From Pelagicoccus enzymogenes (GTDB taxonomy: Bacteria > Verrucomicrobiota > Verrucomicrobiia > Opitutales > Opitutaceae), in contig NZ_JACYFG010000038.1 in the NCBI RefSeq assembly GCF_014803405.1, positions 1 through 64,000 on the forward strand: DNA of 64,000 bases, read 5' to 3'. Shown here one piece after another: positions 1-7,735 of this stretch. Within the stretch, counting starts at the first letter, position 1. Each line of letters opens with the position of its first letter. Below the pieces are notes generated by a model. It was given only the letters and a program-made list of their open reading frames with translations, was not told the DNA's origin and ran no database searches. The translations under genes were made by a program, and so were the position numbers.

Positions 1-986
1 CATTCGTCATCCCGGCCATGAACGAGGAAGCCACCTTGGGCCCCCTCTTCGAAGGCATACGCTCCCAGACCCGCAAGCTCGGCAAGCGCCTGGAAGTCGT
101 CTTCGTCGACGACGGCAGCACCGACTCCACCTGGCAGCGCATGCGCGACATCGCCGACGCCTTCCCCGAGGAGGTCAAGGCCGTCAGGATGCGGGCAAAC
201 GTCGGCAAGGCTCGCGCCCTCGCCGTCGGATTCGAGCGGGCCACCGGAGACGTCGTCTTCACCATGGACGCCGACCTGCAGGACGATCCCGTGGAGATAC
301 CCCGCTTCCTCCAGAAGCTCGCCGAGGGCTACGACCTGGTCTCCGGATACAAGCAGACCCGCCACGACCCCTGGCACAAGGTCCTGCCCAGCCGCGTCTT
401 CAACAAGATGGTCTCCAAGCTCAACGGAGTCGAGCTGCACGACCACAACTGCGGCTTCAAGTGCTACCGCTCAGAGGTCGTCAAGGCCGTCAAGCTGCAG
501 GGGGAGATGCACCGCATGATCCCCTGCCTCGCATCCATCGAGGGATACCGCTGCGCCGAGATCGTCGTCACCCACCACGCGCGCCAGCACGGCGTCTCCA
601 AGTACGGGGTCAAGCGCTTCGCTCGCGGGTTCTTCGACATGCTCACCGTGCACTTCCTCAAGAACTACAAGGACCGCCCCCTGCACCTCTTCGGAGGACT
701 CGCCGCCGTCGTGCTAGCCGTAGGCATCGGCGCCTTCACCTTGAGCGCCTGGCTCGCCTTCCAGCAGGTTGAGGGCGCCCTTTCCCTGGTGGCCGGCTCC
801 GCAGCGCTCATCGCCGCCTGCCCCATCCTGCTCGCGCTCGGATTCACCAACGAACTCCGCATCTCCGGCAAGGGAGGGGAAGCAGAATCCCCCGTGGGCG
901 AAGTGGTCGACGCGGCTCAACCCAGAAATCGCGCCCACAAGCGCAGCACCCATCGCAGCGAGACCTACGTCGGCTACCATCGCTGA
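1..986 (+). CDS. Family 2 glycosyltransferase, DPM/GtrB-like (5' partial)
   Basis: Likely transfers a sugar from a nucleotide donor to a membrane lipid such as polyprenyl phosphate, at the inner face of the cytoplasmic membrane. The frame is open to the window edge and codes F-V-I-P-A before the first ATG at 18. This matches the first strand of GT2 enzymes (VIPAxNEE), so the true start lies outside the window. Counting from that ATG, DDGSTD (31-36) and the metal-binding DAD (84-86) with LQDDP are visible. Two C-terminal membrane helices lie around 225-280, as in DPM/GtrB-type enzymes, followed by a basic tail rich in R and H. It is first in a run of plus-strand envelope genes. The acceptor and sugar cannot be told. 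Confidence 0.88.
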   Translation, partial: FVIPAMNEEATLGPLFEGIRSQTRKLGKRLEVVFVDDGSTDSTWQRMRDIADAFPEEVKAVRMRANVGKARALAVGFERATGDVVFTMDADLQDDPVEIPRFLQKLAEGYDLVSGYKQTRHDPWHKVLPSRVFNKMVSKLNGVELHDHNCGFKCYRSEVVKAVKLQGEMHRMIPCLASIEGYRCAEIVVTHHARQHGVSKYGVKRFARGFFDMLTVHFLKNYKDRPLHLFGGLAAVVLAVGIGAFTLSAWLAFQQVEGALSLVAGSAALIAACPILLALGFTNELRISGKGGEAESPVGEVVDAAQPRNRAHKRSTHRSETYVGYHR

Positions 987-987
987 A

Positions 988-1003
988 GGGCGCCTAAGCG
1001 CCC
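988..1003 (+). terminator. Short GC stem-loop after the GT2 gene
   Basis: GGGCGC-CTAA-GCGCCC begins two bases after the GT2 stop codon. It is a perfect 6-bp stem with a 4-base loop but has no following T-run, so termination is uncertain. Confidence 0.35.
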
Positions 1004-1045
1004 GCACCCTGACCCGCGCCGGCCCCCCAACCTTTTCACAGATCA

Positions 1046-1108
1046 GATGGTATAGACGGCGTCGGGGACTAGCTATCCCCGGCGCCAAACCCGTCCCTAC
1101 CATCTTTT
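1046..1108 (+). promoter_or_regulatory. Long imperfect palindrome upstream of tolC
   Basis: An 11-bp stem (1058-1068 with 1076-1086, one T-G pair) has a 7-base loop. It is nested in further pairing: GACGG 1055-1059 with CCGTC 1091-1095, and GATGGTA 1046-1052 with TACCATC 1098-1104. TTTT follows. It may end the GT2 transcript or form a structured tolC leader; the sequence alone does not decide. Confidence 0.5.
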
Positions 1109-1129
1109 CAACTACACCATCTCTCAGTC

Positions 1130-2458
1130 ATGAAAAACACCATCCTTGTGCTCTGCGCGAGCTTCCTCGCCAGCGTCTCGCTGCACGCACAGCAAGAAAC
1201 GATCGAGCTCGACCTCCCCCTCATCATCGACCTCGTAGAGAACCAAAACATCGAGCTCGCCCAACAACGCGAAATCGCCCTCCAGTCCTGGGAAGCCCTC
1301 AAGCATGAAAAGTCGCGCCACCGCGTGCAAGCGGAGCTCCACCTCTCCTACACCCAGCGCAAAGCCTCCGAACTGGTCGGCGCCTCCAACGAGGAACCCG
1401 TCTACCAAACCATCGGCCCCTACCAAAAGAAAGACGCCAAAGCCTTCCTTTCCACCCCCCTTTGGGATCCCAACATCCGGGCCGACATCAAAGCCGCCCG
1501 CTCCCGTGCCGAAATCCAAGAGCTCACCCTTCAGCTCACCGAGGAGCAAACCCTCGCCACCGTCATCGACAGCTACTTCGACTTCATCAAATCCCGCGAA
1601 GCCGTGCATGCCGCCGAAGCCTCCATCCAGCGTTCCAGCGACCTGCTCTCCACCGCCCAAAACCTCTTTAAGGCAGGAGCCTCCGACAAGATCGACCTCA
1701 TCCGGGCCGAGCTCAAGCTCGCCGACGACCGAGAGCTCCTTATCGAAACCCAAAAGACCGAAAACGAACTCCAGCTCCTGCTCAAACGTATGCTCGGCAT
1801 TCCCTTCGAGCAAGGTCTGCACGTCAGCTCCCCCGAGCTTTGCTTCGACCTCGCCTACTTCGACGCCGAGGAGCTCTACCAACAAGCCCTCGCAAACCGC
1901 CCCGACTACCTCCGCTCCCTCGCCGAAATCGAAAAAAGCAAGCACCTGCGCCGCTCCGCCAAAACCATGCGCCACCCCTCTCTCGCCTTCTACGGCGAGT
2001 ACGGCCTCGCCAACCAAGCCCTCAACGGCGGCACCGAATCCTCGGAATGGTCCGCCCTCTTCCTCGTCTCCATGCCCCTCTGGGATTCCAAGAAATCCGG
2101 CTCCAAAATCCGGACCGCCGAGTCCCAGCTCCGCTCCGCCGAACTCGAACGCCAACGCGTCGAGCTCGACCTCCAGAGGGAGATCGCCCAGCTCATCGCC
2201 CGCATCGACTCCCTCCAGTCCAAGATCCTCCTCTCCGACAAGAAACAAAGCCTCTCCCGCGAACGCTATCGCCTCTCCGCCATGCGCTTCGAGCAAGGCG
2301 TCGCCGACAACCAGGAAGCCGTGGAAGCCACCCTCCAGCTCTCCCTCAACGAGCTCAACCAAGCCAACACCCGCTACCTCTACCACCGCTCTCTTCTCCA
2401 GCTCATGGCCGCCCTCGGCGACACCCGCTCCCTCCTCGACTTAACCGTCTACCCCTAG
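1130..2458 (+). CDS. TolC-family outer membrane efflux protein
   Basis: Outer-membrane channel of a tripartite export system. The 442-residue product starts with a signal peptide (M-K-N-T-I-L-V-L-C-A-S-F-L, with cleavage likely after H-A-Q near residue 22). It then shows the long alpha-helical heptad pattern, rich in A, E, L, Q and R, typical of TolC proteins, with an internal duplication (around 30-215 and 235-430). Length fits the family. ATG 1130 is preceded by no clear Shine-Dalgarno sequence. It lies between the GT2 gene and a GT4-flippase fusion, and an HlyD-type adaptor is encoded 2.5 kb downstream, so export of an envelope glycan or glycolipid is a reasonable inference. The substrate is unknown. 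Confidence 0.88.
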   Translation: MKNTILVLCASFLASVSLHAQQETIELDLPLIIDLVENQNIELAQQREIALQSWEALKHEKSRHRVQAELHLSYTQRKASELVGASNEEPVYQTIGPYQKKDAKAFLSTPLWDPNIRADIKAARSRAEIQELTLQLTEEQTLATVIDSYFDFIKSREAVHAAEASIQRSSDLLSTAQNLFKAGASDKIDLIRAELKLADDRELLIETQKTENELQLLLKRMLGIPFEQGLHVSSPELCFDLAYFDAEELYQQALANRPDYLRSLAEIEKSKHLRRSAKTMRHPSLAFYGEYGLANQALNGGTESSEWSALFLVSMPLWDSKKSGSKIRTAESQLRSAELERQRVELDLQREIAQLIARIDSLQSKILLSDKKQSLSRERYRLSAMRFEQGVADNQEAVEATLQLSLNELNQANTRYLYHRSLLQLMAALGDTRSLLDLTVYP

Positions 2459-2462
2459 TCCC

Positions 2463-2525
2463 GGTAGGAAGCGACCTTGCGTCGCGATTCGACCGCCCCA
2501 ATCGCGGAGCAAGGCCGCTTCCCAC
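2463..2525. repeat. REP/BIME-like inverted pair
   Basis: Left arm 2463-2489 (GGTAGGAAGCGACCTTG, then CGTCGCGATT) and right arm 2500-2525 (AATCGCGGAGCAAGGCCG, then CTTCCCAC) are inverted copies of one unit about 26 bases long. Each arm itself forms a small hairpin (GCGAC-cttgc-GTCGC). The same unit recurs at 13672, 14350, 54006 and 58803. Confidence 0.8.
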
Positions 2526-2731
2526 AAAGAAATCCCGCTCCACCCCTCACCGCACAACTTACCGTCCCTCCTTTTCCCAACCAGTAAATCTTACAGCCCC
2601 CGCTCCATTCCCCATCTCCAAAAAACCACCAAAAACTTTTTATCCTACTAACTAACAGAGCCTTACCCAAAACACCCTCCATCTGGCACATCCCCTGCCA
2701 CCCACAGAGCAGAAAGCCATTCTGATCTGTC
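2526..2731. other. Spacer between tolC and the GT4 fusion
   Basis: About 200 bases, C-rich in the first half and then AT-richer (A and T tracts around 2618-2660). No open frame with coding character was seen. The AT-rich part is a plausible promoter zone for the coupled operon that starts at 2732, but no convincing -35/-10 pair was found. Confidence 0.4.
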
Positions 2732-4999
2732 ATGAAAAACCGAAACACCGAAAACGACAAAGGAGGCGTCCTCATCGTGGGCTCCACCTACCCCCGCAGC
2801 CAAGACGACCACCAAGTCCCCTGGCTCCGCGAAACCGTCAATCGCACCACAGCCAAAGGCCGCCGCGTGCACGTGCTCGCCTCCAGCTTCCGCGGCGGAG
2901 CCGAGACGCCCATCGACGGCATCCCGGTCTTCCGCTTCCGCTACGCCCCCGCCGGCATGGAGACCATGACCCACGACGAAGGCGCCCCCAACAAAGCCCA
3001 CGGCCTCCTCTGCCAACTGCTCGGCTTGCTCTACATCCTCTCCGGCACCCTCAAGGCCATCCGCCTCGCCACCCAGTACCGCTACGACATCATCCACGTG
3101 CACTGGCCCTTCCCTCACGGGGTCATGGGCTGGCTCGCCGCCCGCCTGACTGGAGCCAAGTACGTCGCCAACTGCCACGGTGCCGAGCTGGCCATGGGTC
3201 GCCAAAAGAAGTGGATCGCCCACGCCCTCGCCTTCTTCCTCCGCCGGGCCGACCGGATCATCTGCAACAGCAGCCACACCCGAGACGAGATCCTTAAGAT
3301 TTCCGCCTGCCCCGCCACCATCATCCCCTACGGCTCCACCGTTAGGATCGACGCGCCTCAAGCCGCCGCACCTAGAGCCCCCGGTCACCCAATCCGCCTG
3401 CTCACCTGTGGCCGCCTCATCGAACGCAAAGGCGTCGACGTGTTGCTCTGCGCCCTGCCATTCCTTCTCCGTCGCCACAACGTGGTCCTCGACATCACCG
3501 GCAAGGGAGACATGGAGGAGGAGTGGAAAGCCCTCACTGACAAGCTTGGACTGGGCAACATCGTCACCTTCCACGGCTTCGTTTCCAACGAAAGGCTCAG
3601 CCAGCTCTACCGCGACTGCGACATCTACGTACACCCTTCCATCTTTGACAGCCGCGGCGACACCGAAGGCCTCGGCGTCGTGCTGATCGAGGCTCTCCTC
3701 AACCAAAAGCCGGTCGTGGCTTCTGAGGTTGGCGGCATCGTAGACGTCATCCACCACCTGCAAACCGGCGTCCTCGTTCCCGAAAACAATCCCGCCGAGC
3801 TAGCCGACGCCATCGAGCTGATCATTGACAAACCCGACCTCGCCGCTCGCCTCGCCGAAAGCGGCCGAGAATTCGCCCTCTGGCACTTCGACTGGGATCG
3901 CGTCATCGAAACGCTCGACAAGACCTACCTCGTCCTTTGCGAGAACAAGAACGAAGCGGACGACAACACCCCCTTCCCACCTTCCCCAAAAGACAAAAAG
4001 GCGCCGACCAAGAAGATTCTTACTACCCTCACCATCGCAGCCGCGGCAGGCTTTGGCGTCAGCAAGGCCGCTCCCGACTTTGCCCATCGCCTCGGCAGCA
4101 GCCTGCAAAACGCCACCCTAGCGCCCCTTGGCCTCGGCGTCGCTCTCTACCTCGTTTACCGCATCGTCAACAGCTTCGGCTGGGGCCTGACCATCAAGGC
4201 CCTGCGCCGCCCCGTCAGCCTCGCCCAGTCCTCCAAGACCTGGCTCATCTCGGAAGCCCTGCGCTGGCTGCCGGGACAAGTCTGGGCCTACGCCGGTCGC
4301 GTCACCCAATCCTCCAAGCTGGGCATGAACAAAACCTTCTGCGCCGCCAGCATCTCCATCGAACTCGTCCTCACCGTCATCGCTTGGGCCACCGTAGCGG
4401 CCGGAGGCCTGACCGTTTGGGGCGCCAAGATAAACCTCCTCGACTACCTTTCCTCGTCCGCCCTCGTCTTCAGCAGCTGCGCGAGCCTCCTCCTAACCGC
4501 CAGCGCCGCCCTGTTCTTGATGAAACGTCCTGAAAGCGCCCTCGTTCGCAAGATCACCAAGCTTTTTGGCGATATAAAAAGCGCGCTCGCTTGCCGTCCC
4601 TCCTGGTCGGGATTGCTTGCCGTAACTGCTTTCTACGTCGCCCTATGCGTTTTCAACGGAATCTCATTCTGGTTCATCGCCCAGAGCCTGAGCGCCGCAC
4701 CTCTCTCCCTGCCCGCCGTTATCGGAGTCAACGCCGCCGGCTGGCTCGCTGGATTTCTCTCCTTCGGAGCCCCCGGAGGACTCGGAGCGCGAGAAGCGAC
4801 CATCGTCGCCCTCCTCGCCCCCATCATGGAACTGGAAACCTGCATCGCCGCCACCGTGATCTGGCGCTGTGCCCAAATGGCCATCGAGCTAGCCGTCCTC
4901 GGACTCTACCTCGTCCCGCTGCCCTCGCTCAAAACTGCCAACTCCAGCCCTGCTCCAAGCCATGAAGTTTCCCAGCCTGACCAAAAAGTCGCTGCTTGA
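2732..4999 (+). CDS. GT4-type glycosyltransferase fused to a flippase-like (UPF0104/LPG synthase-type) membrane domain
   Basis: 755 residues with two clear parts. Residues about 10-400 form a GT-B fold family 4 transferase: LTCGRLIERKG starts the C-terminal Rossmann half, and E312-G-L-G-V-V-L-I-E320 is the retaining-GT EX7E motif. Residues about 430-735 form a hydrophobic domain of about eight helices ending with FGAPGGLGAREA. This motif is typical of the UPF0104/lysylphosphatidylglycerol synthase membrane family (YbhN, AglD C-terminus). The linker around 395-425 is polar and proline-rich. The fusion suggests a lipid-linked sugar is made and then presented or moved across the membrane by one protein. 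The last 38 bases overlap the next gene, so translational coupling is likely. Confidence in the domains is high; the substrate is unknown. Confidence 0.88.
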   Translation: MKNRNTENDKGGVLIVGSTYPRSQDDHQVPWLRETVNRTTAKGRRVHVLASSFRGGAETPIDGIPVFRFRYAPAGMETMTHDEGAPNKAHGLLCQLLGLLYILSGTLKAIRLATQYRYDIIHVHWPFPHGVMGWLAARLTGAKYVANCHGAELAMGRQKKWIAHALAFFLRRADRIICNSSHTRDEILKISACPATIIPYGSTVRIDAPQAAAPRAPGHPIRLLTCGRLIERKGVDVLLCALPFLLRRHNVVLDITGKGDMEEEWKALTDKLGLGNIVTFHGFVSNERLSQLYRDCDIYVHPSIFDSRGDTEGLGVVLIEALLNQKPVVASEVGGIVDVIHHLQTGVLVPENNPAELADAIELIIDKPDLAARLAESGREFALWHFDWDRVIETLDKTYLVLCENKNEADDNTPFPPSPKDKKAPTKKILTTLTIAAAAGFGVSKAAPDFAHRLGSSLQNATLAPLGLGVALYLVYRIVNSFGWGLTIKALRRPVSLAQSSKTWLISEALRWLPGQVWAYAGRVTQSSKLGMNKTFCAASISIELVLTVIAWATVAAGGLTVWGAKINLLDYLSSSALVFSSCASLLLTASAALFLMKRPESALVRKITKLFGDIKSALACRPSWSGLLAVTAFYVALCVFNGISFWFIAQSLSAAPLSLPAVIGVNAAGWLAGFLSFGAPGGLGAREATIVALLAPIMELETCIAATVIWRCAQMAIELAVLGLYLVPLPSLKTANSSPAPSHEVSQPDQKVAA

Positions 5000-6374
5000 A
5001 GCCCTGCTGCGCTTCGCAAAGGAAAACCTCTGGATCATCGCCTGCCTCGCTATCACAATCGCGGTGTGCGTGGCCCTCTTTTGGTCCGTCGTGGTTCCCT
5101 CCTACCAATCACCCATCAACCGCACCTACACCTCCGGCTTCGGCTACGCCAAGCTGAAACGCCAGATGGGCAGCCCTTTCGAGGTAGCCACCGCAACCGT
5201 CGAAAGCCGACGTATCCAAAAAGCGATACTGGGGGAAGGATTCGTCAGCAGCCAAACCGTGCTCGTCCCAGTCATCCCCATGGACCGTATCCTCTCCGTG
5301 CACGTGGAAGAAGGACAACACATCAAGAAGGGCGACCTCCTTGCCGTCATCGATTCCCGCAAGGCCGACATCAAGCTCAAGTCTGCCCAGCTCGCCCTAC
5401 GCACCGCGGAGGCCGAACTGGAACGCGTGCTCATCGGCTCCGCCTACGTGCTCGCCCAAGAACGGCCCGAAGCGGACCAGATCGAAGTCGACGCCGTCAA
5501 TCGCGATCTCGAGCTGCTCAAGTCCAAAGAGGCTATCTACGCCGAACTGGTCGCGAACGGAGCCTTCCCCAAGATCAAGCTGCTCGACCTGCAACGCCAA
5601 ATCGCCGAAGTGGAAAAGCGCCTCAAGGAAGGCCAGTTCTACTTGGGCATGTCCACCAAAGGCCAAGAGAAAAGCCGCACCATCGCTCGTAACGCTATCG
5701 AAGACGCCCAAAACGCACTTACCCAACGCGAGCTGGAACTGGAGAACTACCGCATCTACGCCCCCATCGACGGCATCGTGGAACGCGTCCTCATCCAACC
5801 AGGCGAATACAACCAGGACAGCGGCAAGCCGGCCTTCGTGCTCATCGCCGATATGTGGTTCGAAGCCCACGTCGACCAGTCCGCCCTCACCATGATCCAA
5901 GAGGGCGACCAAGCTCGTATCCACCTCGAAGCCTACGCCGGCGCCCCCTTCAAGGCTCACGTATCCAAAATCATCCCTATCGTCAGCTACAGCCTGGGCG
6001 GGCCGGAAACCAACCGTCCCATCCGCCCCAGCGGCACCGGAGCTCCCGAATGGCCCGCCACCTTCAAAGTTCGTCTCGCCATCGACCCGACCGAACGCCG
6101 AGGCATAGCTCCCGGCCTCACCGGCTTCGCCCGCATCACCTCCACCCGCACCACCCTCGCCGTGCCCACGCCAGCCATTCTCTCACGGTCATCAGGATCT
6201 GGATACGCCTACACCATCGACAAAGAAAACCATGTTACCAAGCTGCTGATCTCCCGCGGCGTTACCGACAACGGTTGGACCGAAGTAGTGGAAGGCTTGC
6301 AGGAAGGACAAACCGTAATCGTCTCCGGCCACGAAACCTTGCAGGAAGGCGACGCCATCGAAGTGGTTCAATGA
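4962..6374 (+). CDS. HlyD-family membrane fusion (periplasmic adaptor) protein
   Basis: Connects an inner-membrane transporter to a TolC-type channel. The 470-residue product has one N-terminal membrane anchor (about 23-48, W-I-I-A-C-L-A-I-T-I), a first lipoyl half-domain (VEEGQHIKKGDLLAVIDS), and a long coiled-coil hairpin (about 130-260). The second lipoyl half (YAPIDGIVERVLIQPGEY) and a beta-barrel domain with IAPGLTGFARI follow. The start at 4962 lies inside the previous gene. The stop overlaps the next start as ATGA at 6371-6374. With TolC encoded upstream it supplies two of three parts of a tripartite exporter. No ABC, MFS or RND pump is encoded beside it. Confidence 0.88.
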   Translation: MKFPSLTKKSLLEALLRFAKENLWIIACLAITIAVCVALFWSVVVPSYQSPINRTYTSGFGYAKLKRQMGSPFEVATATVESRRIQKAILGEGFVSSQTVLVPVIPMDRILSVHVEEGQHIKKGDLLAVIDSRKADIKLKSAQLALRTAEAELERVLIGSAYVLAQERPEADQIEVDAVNRDLELLKSKEAIYAELVANGAFPKIKLLDLQRQIAEVEKRLKEGQFYLGMSTKGQEKSRTIARNAIEDAQNALTQRELELENYRIYAPIDGIVERVLIQPGEYNQDSGKPAFVLIADMWFEAHVDQSALTMIQEGDQARIHLEAYAGAPFKAHVSKIIPIVSYSLGGPETNRPIRPSGTGAPEWPATFKVRLAIDPTERRGIAPGLTGFARITSTRTTLAVPTPAILSRSSGSGYAYTIDKENHVTKLLISRGVTDNGWTEVVEGLQEGQTVIVSGHETLQEGDAIEVVQ

Positions 6375-7735
6375 GGCGGCTCCTCCAGATCTGGCAACGC
6401 TTGCCCGCGTTCCTGCGACGCCCGCACCTGCCCTTCATCGGGACCCTTGCTTGCGGTTCCTTCAGCATCGCACTCGCCTTGGGAGCCATCCACTTCCCCT
6501 GGCTCTCCGTCCCTACGCCCGCCGCGTCCCTGCCTTCCTACCATGACGCCTCCATCGTGAGCGAGGACGCACCCGTCACCAATGTATTCAAAATTTCCTA
6601 CGCCCTCCTGTTTCTTTCCACTCTCTGGATCATCGGACTCGGCCCAAAAAAATGGCAAAAGCGAGCCACCGGCCTCATCTGTTTCGCCCTCACCATCCTG
6701 CTCTTCGCCTTTCCCTACTCCGTCTGGCAAATCGACTCTCACTTCTCGGCTCGCGCCCAATGGCTGCAAAACCAGCATTACCACCTCACTTGGCTGGGTG
6801 GCGACATCTTCACCCGGCAAATGGAAACTTTCGAGGACGACAACTTGGTCGTCTACGTCGTCGACCCGCCCCGCGAAGCCAACGTCGTCAAGATTCCCCT
6901 CTCCCTTCCCTCGCTCTTCCAACTCGGACAAATCGCCGAAATCCAAACCTGGCTGGGCTACACCTCTTCCTTCCACCAATTCATATCCAAAGGCTGGATA
7001 CTCGCTAACCTTAGCTTTTGCCTGCTCCTACTCTTTCTCTTCCGCAGCAAAGGCACGCTCGACCTCCCTCTCGTCCGCTACGCCCTGAAGGTAAGCATCT
7101 CCAGCTTCACCCTGCTCTGCGTGCTGGGAATCCTACCCATCGCCCACACCGCCTACCAGATGGGCAAAGCCCACGAGGCCCTGCTCGACGCCGACTACGG
7201 TCAAGCCTACGGCCGCATGGAACGAGCCACTTGGAGCATGCCCATCATTCGCGAAGACTCTCGCTTCTTCATGCAAAAAGGCCTCATCGCCTACCGACTC
7301 GGACTCACCCTCCCGGAAGCCGACTACTACCGCGCCAGCGTGCTCGAAGCCGACGGATTCTATCAACAAGCCGAAGCGCTCTACCAAGAGATTCTGCAAT
7401 TCAACGGTTCCCGCGCCGACGTGCGCCGCGAATGCCTGCGTGCCATTGCCCGTGCCGCGGTCTACGACATGAACACCCAGCAGTTCGAGCTCGCCGAAAA
7501 CAAGTTCCGCAAAGTGCTCGCTTGGGATCCCACCGACCTCAAGTCCAACTACTCCCTGCAAATGGTCCTGCAGCGCAAACGCGACGCGGAAAGCATCGCT
7601 GCCCTCACCGCGACCATGCGCCGCATCTACCAAGACTTCGCGGCCAAAAACAAAGCCCCCGTCCTGCAAAACGCGGAACGCAATTTGGAATTCGCCACCT
7701 ACGATCTCCCTGGAGAAGTCGTCTATGAACAATAG
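6371..7735 (+). CDS. Multi-pass membrane protein with C-terminal TPR-like repeats
   Basis: 454 residues, starting at the ATG that overlaps the previous stop (ATGA). An in-frame reading that extends further upstream is only a shadow of the adaptor gene. Hydrophobic helices lie around 22-46, 75-95, 102-121, 205-222 and 235-258. Between the third and fourth is a probable periplasmic stretch of about 90 residues. After 255 the chain becomes helical and TPR-like (paired A/Y/L helices such as YYRASVLEADGFYQQAEALY). It ends 11 bases inside the next gene. No family was recognised. Tight coupling to the adaptor and to a giant glycosyltransferase suggests an assembly or scaffold role in the same envelope process. 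Confidence 0.75.
   Translation: MRRLLQIWQRLPAFLRRPHLPFIGTLACGSFSIALALGAIHFPWLSVPTPAASLPSYHDASIVSEDAPVTNVFKISYALLFLSTLWIIGLGPKKWQKRATGLICFALTILLFAFPYSVWQIDSHFSARAQWLQNQHYHLTWLGGDIFTRQMETFEDDNLVVYVVDPPREANVVKIPLSLPSLFQLGQIAEIQTWLGYTSSFHQFISKGWILANLSFCLLLLFLFRSKGTLDLPLVRYALKVSISSFTLLCVLGILPIAHTAYQMGKAHEALLDADYGQAYGRMERATWSMPIIREDSRFFMQKGLIAYRLGLTLPEADYYRASVLEADGFYQQAEALYQEILQFNGSRADVRRECLRAIARAAVYDMNTQQFELAENKFRKVLAWDPTDLKSNYSLQMVLQRKRDAESIAALTATMRRIYQDFAAKNKAPVLQNAERNLEFATYDLPGEVVYEQ

Noticed and set aside
1124-2386. Long minus-strand open frame (420 codons) opposite tolC
   Set aside because: Glycine/valine/glutamate-rich shadow typical of GC-rich antisense; the plus strand has a clear signal peptide and TolC pattern.
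2663-3763. Long minus-strand open frame opposite the GT4 fusion
   Set aside because: Low-complexity A/V/D/G composition and no motif; antisense shadow of a strong domain match.
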